16,477 bases of DNA from Alphaproteobacteria bacterium (GTDB lineage Bacteria > Pseudomonadota > Alphaproteobacteria > UBA11222). The stretch lies in assembly GCA_003454415.1 (NCBI GenBank), contig DMKG01000110.1:19209-35685 (forward strand), read 5' to 3'. Both the position numbers and the translations under genes were made by a program. The notes beneath the pieces are model-generated. The model worked only from the letters and a program-made list of their open reading frames with translations. It was not told the origin of the DNA and did no database searches. Shown piece after piece: positions 15,426-16,477 of the stretch. Every line of letters starts with the position of its first letter. Position 1 is the stretch's first letter.

Positions 15426-16366
15426 ACCGGCTGGCGCTCATCAGCAATCCCAGAAGCCACGGCAACAGGAACGGCCGGTCAAAGCTGAAGGCGGTTGAGA
15501 GCGATGACGCCTTGGCGGGCTTTGCCGAACCACAGGACCCGGAGGCGCTGCTGGAAGCGCTGCGGAATTTCAAAAGTCGGGACATGGAGATTATCGCCGT
15601 CAATGGCGGCGATGGCACGGTGCGCGAGGTTCTGACGGCCCTGCTTCGGCTGGATGCGGAATGGCGGCCCGAACTTGCGATCATTCCGGCAGGCAAGACC
15701 AACCTCATCGCCCATGACGTGGGGGGATTCGGGTTACGGCCCCTGCTGAAGGCCGCCGGGGAGGGACGACTGACCGGAAAAAGGAAAAGACGGCGTATCC
15801 TCGAGATCCGCCGTTACGGCCTCGACGAGACGCCCATCTGCGGATTGTTTTTTGGCGCGGGCGCCTTTTCCGCTGGGACGGAGCTCGCTGCGGAAAAGGC
15901 CAACCGGATCGGTCTTTATCATGGCGCAGCGGTGATCTGGACCCTTTGCGCCATGCTGTGGCGAAGTCTGCGCGGCCAACCCTATGACCCAGATGTTGAA
16001 AGCACGCTGATGCGCCTGCAGGCCGATGACGGCGCCGGCCGGAAGGGGCCGCATTTCATCATCCTGGCGACGACGCTTCACCGTCTGATCCTGCGGTTGA
16101 ATCCCTTCTGGGGCGGCCAGAACGGCGCCATCCGCTATACGGATATTGCTGCTCCGCCCATACGGCTTCGGGCTGGCGTCCTTCCCGTATTGTTGGGCCG
16201 TCCTCAGCCCTGGATGGCGGAGGCGGGGTATCACAGCGGCAGCGCAGACCGTTTGCAGCTTGGCCTAACTTCCCGTTTCACCGTGGATGGCGAATTGTTC
16301 GATCCCGGCCCTGAATCCCGGATAGAAATCACCGCCCCGCGCAGCATCGAATTCATCAGCCCGTGA
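15422..16366 (+). CDS. diacylglycerol kinase-family lipid kinase
   Basis: The GTG start at 15422 overlaps the previous stop by four bases and gives 314 aa beginning MNRLALISNPRSHGNRNG, the normal first strand of the DAGK catalytic domain. The ATP loop NGGDGTVREV (61-70) is intact. The second loop reads PAGKTNLIAHDVGG (89-102), where the family usually has P-x-G-T; here the threonine is lysine, while the asparagine and A-x-D-x-G tail are kept. A basic stretch (120-125) and the C-terminal FTVDGELFDPG (287-297) complete the two-domain fold. Members phosphorylate diacylglycerol, sphingoid or related lipids at the membrane; the substrate cannot be read from sequence. Coupling to the phosphotransferase suggests a shared lipid pathway, for example recycling diacylglycerol or making phosphatidate (inference). 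Confidence 0.87.
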   Translation: MNRLALISNPRSHGNRNGRSKLKAVESDDALAGFAEPQDPEALLEALRNFKSRDMEIIAVNGGDGTVREVLTALLRLDAEWRPELAIIPAGKTNLIAHDVGGFGLRPLLKAAGEGRLTGKRKRRRILEIRRYGLDETPICGLFFGAGAFSAGTELAAEKANRIGLYHGAAVIWTLCAMLWRSLRGQPYDPDVESTLMRLQADDGAGRKGPHFIILATTLHRLILRLNPFWGGQNGAIRYTDIAAPPIRLRAGVLPVLLGRPQPWMAEAGYHSGSADRLQLGLTSRFTVDGELFDPGPESRIEITAPRSIEFISP

Positions 16367-16373
16367 GAATGGC

Positions 16374-16477
16374 ATGAGCGCAACCGGCGGACACAGGCTC
16401 TACCCCCTGATCTCGGACAAGTTGGACGCGGCCGCAAACGCGGCCGCCCAACAAGTGGCGGACGCGATCCTGAACCG
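16374..16477 (+). CDS. unrecognised gene, 5' end only
   Basis: An ATG seven bases after the kinase stop opens a frame of 34 codons to the window edge, beginning MSATGGHRLYPLISDKL and continuing as an Ala/Gln/Asp-rich amphipathic helix. The preceding GAGAATGGC gives a modest ribosome site. No family can be named from so little. The close spacing implies it is the third gene of the phosphotransferase-lipid kinase operon. Confidence 0.6.
   Translation, partial: MSATGGHRLYPLISDKLDAAANAAAQQVADAILN

Noticed and set aside
1..16477. CRISPR array, tRNA or rRNA gene, transposon or prophage
   Set aside because: No regularly spaced repeats, cloverleaf-like segments, terminal inverted repeats, transposase or integrase motifs were found on reading both strands.

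Overview
The window looks like chromosomal DNA from an alphaproteobacterium, most likely near Rhodospirillales or a neighbouring order. The evidence is GC-rich, densely packed coding DNA with household families typical of that class: a CGPC-type CnoX followed by a LON-domain protein, a single-cysteine Trm112-like protein and a DUF971 protein; lysC divergent from ubiG; lysC followed by ptsP (nitrogen PTS enzyme I); and rodZ upstream of ispG. No rRNA, tRNA, CRISPR array, insertion sequence or integrase was recognised. No gene-free stretch exceeds 300 bases.

Layout, left to right. Bases 1-482 (minus) hold the first 160 codons of a myo-inositol-1-phosphate synthase that runs off the left edge. 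Next come a lone ZnuA-type zinc-binding protein (703-1680, minus) and a plus-strand cluster of four small housekeeping genes: cnoX, LON domain, Trm112-like and DUF971 (1917-4132). An O-antigen ligase-like membrane protein (4141-5439, minus) and an orphan membrane sensor histidine kinase (5568-7025, plus) are transcribed divergently. A minus-strand housekeeping run follows, read right to left as lysC, ptsP, rodZ, ispG (13309 down to 7186). From 13429 the plus strand carries ubiG, then a CDP-alcohol phosphatidyltransferase with an unusual N-terminal domain, an overlapping diacylglycerol-kinase-type lipid kinase, and the first 34 codons of an unrecognised gene cut by the right edge.

How the genes fit together. 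Most of the window is core metabolism: isoprenoid precursors (ispG), ubiquinone (ubiG), the aspartate family of amino acids (lysC), nitrogen PTS signalling (ptsP), cell shape (rodZ) and protein quality control (cnoX, LON protein). The most distinctive content is lipid-related and sits at the two ends. On the left is an enzyme that makes inositol phosphate. On the right is a CDP-alcohol phosphotransferase whose architecture resembles the fused inositol-phosphate cytidylyltransferase/phosphotransferase enzymes, translationally coupled to a lipid kinase. Together they suggest, but do not prove, an inositol-containing phospholipid pathway. No clearly novel defence or mobile system was found.
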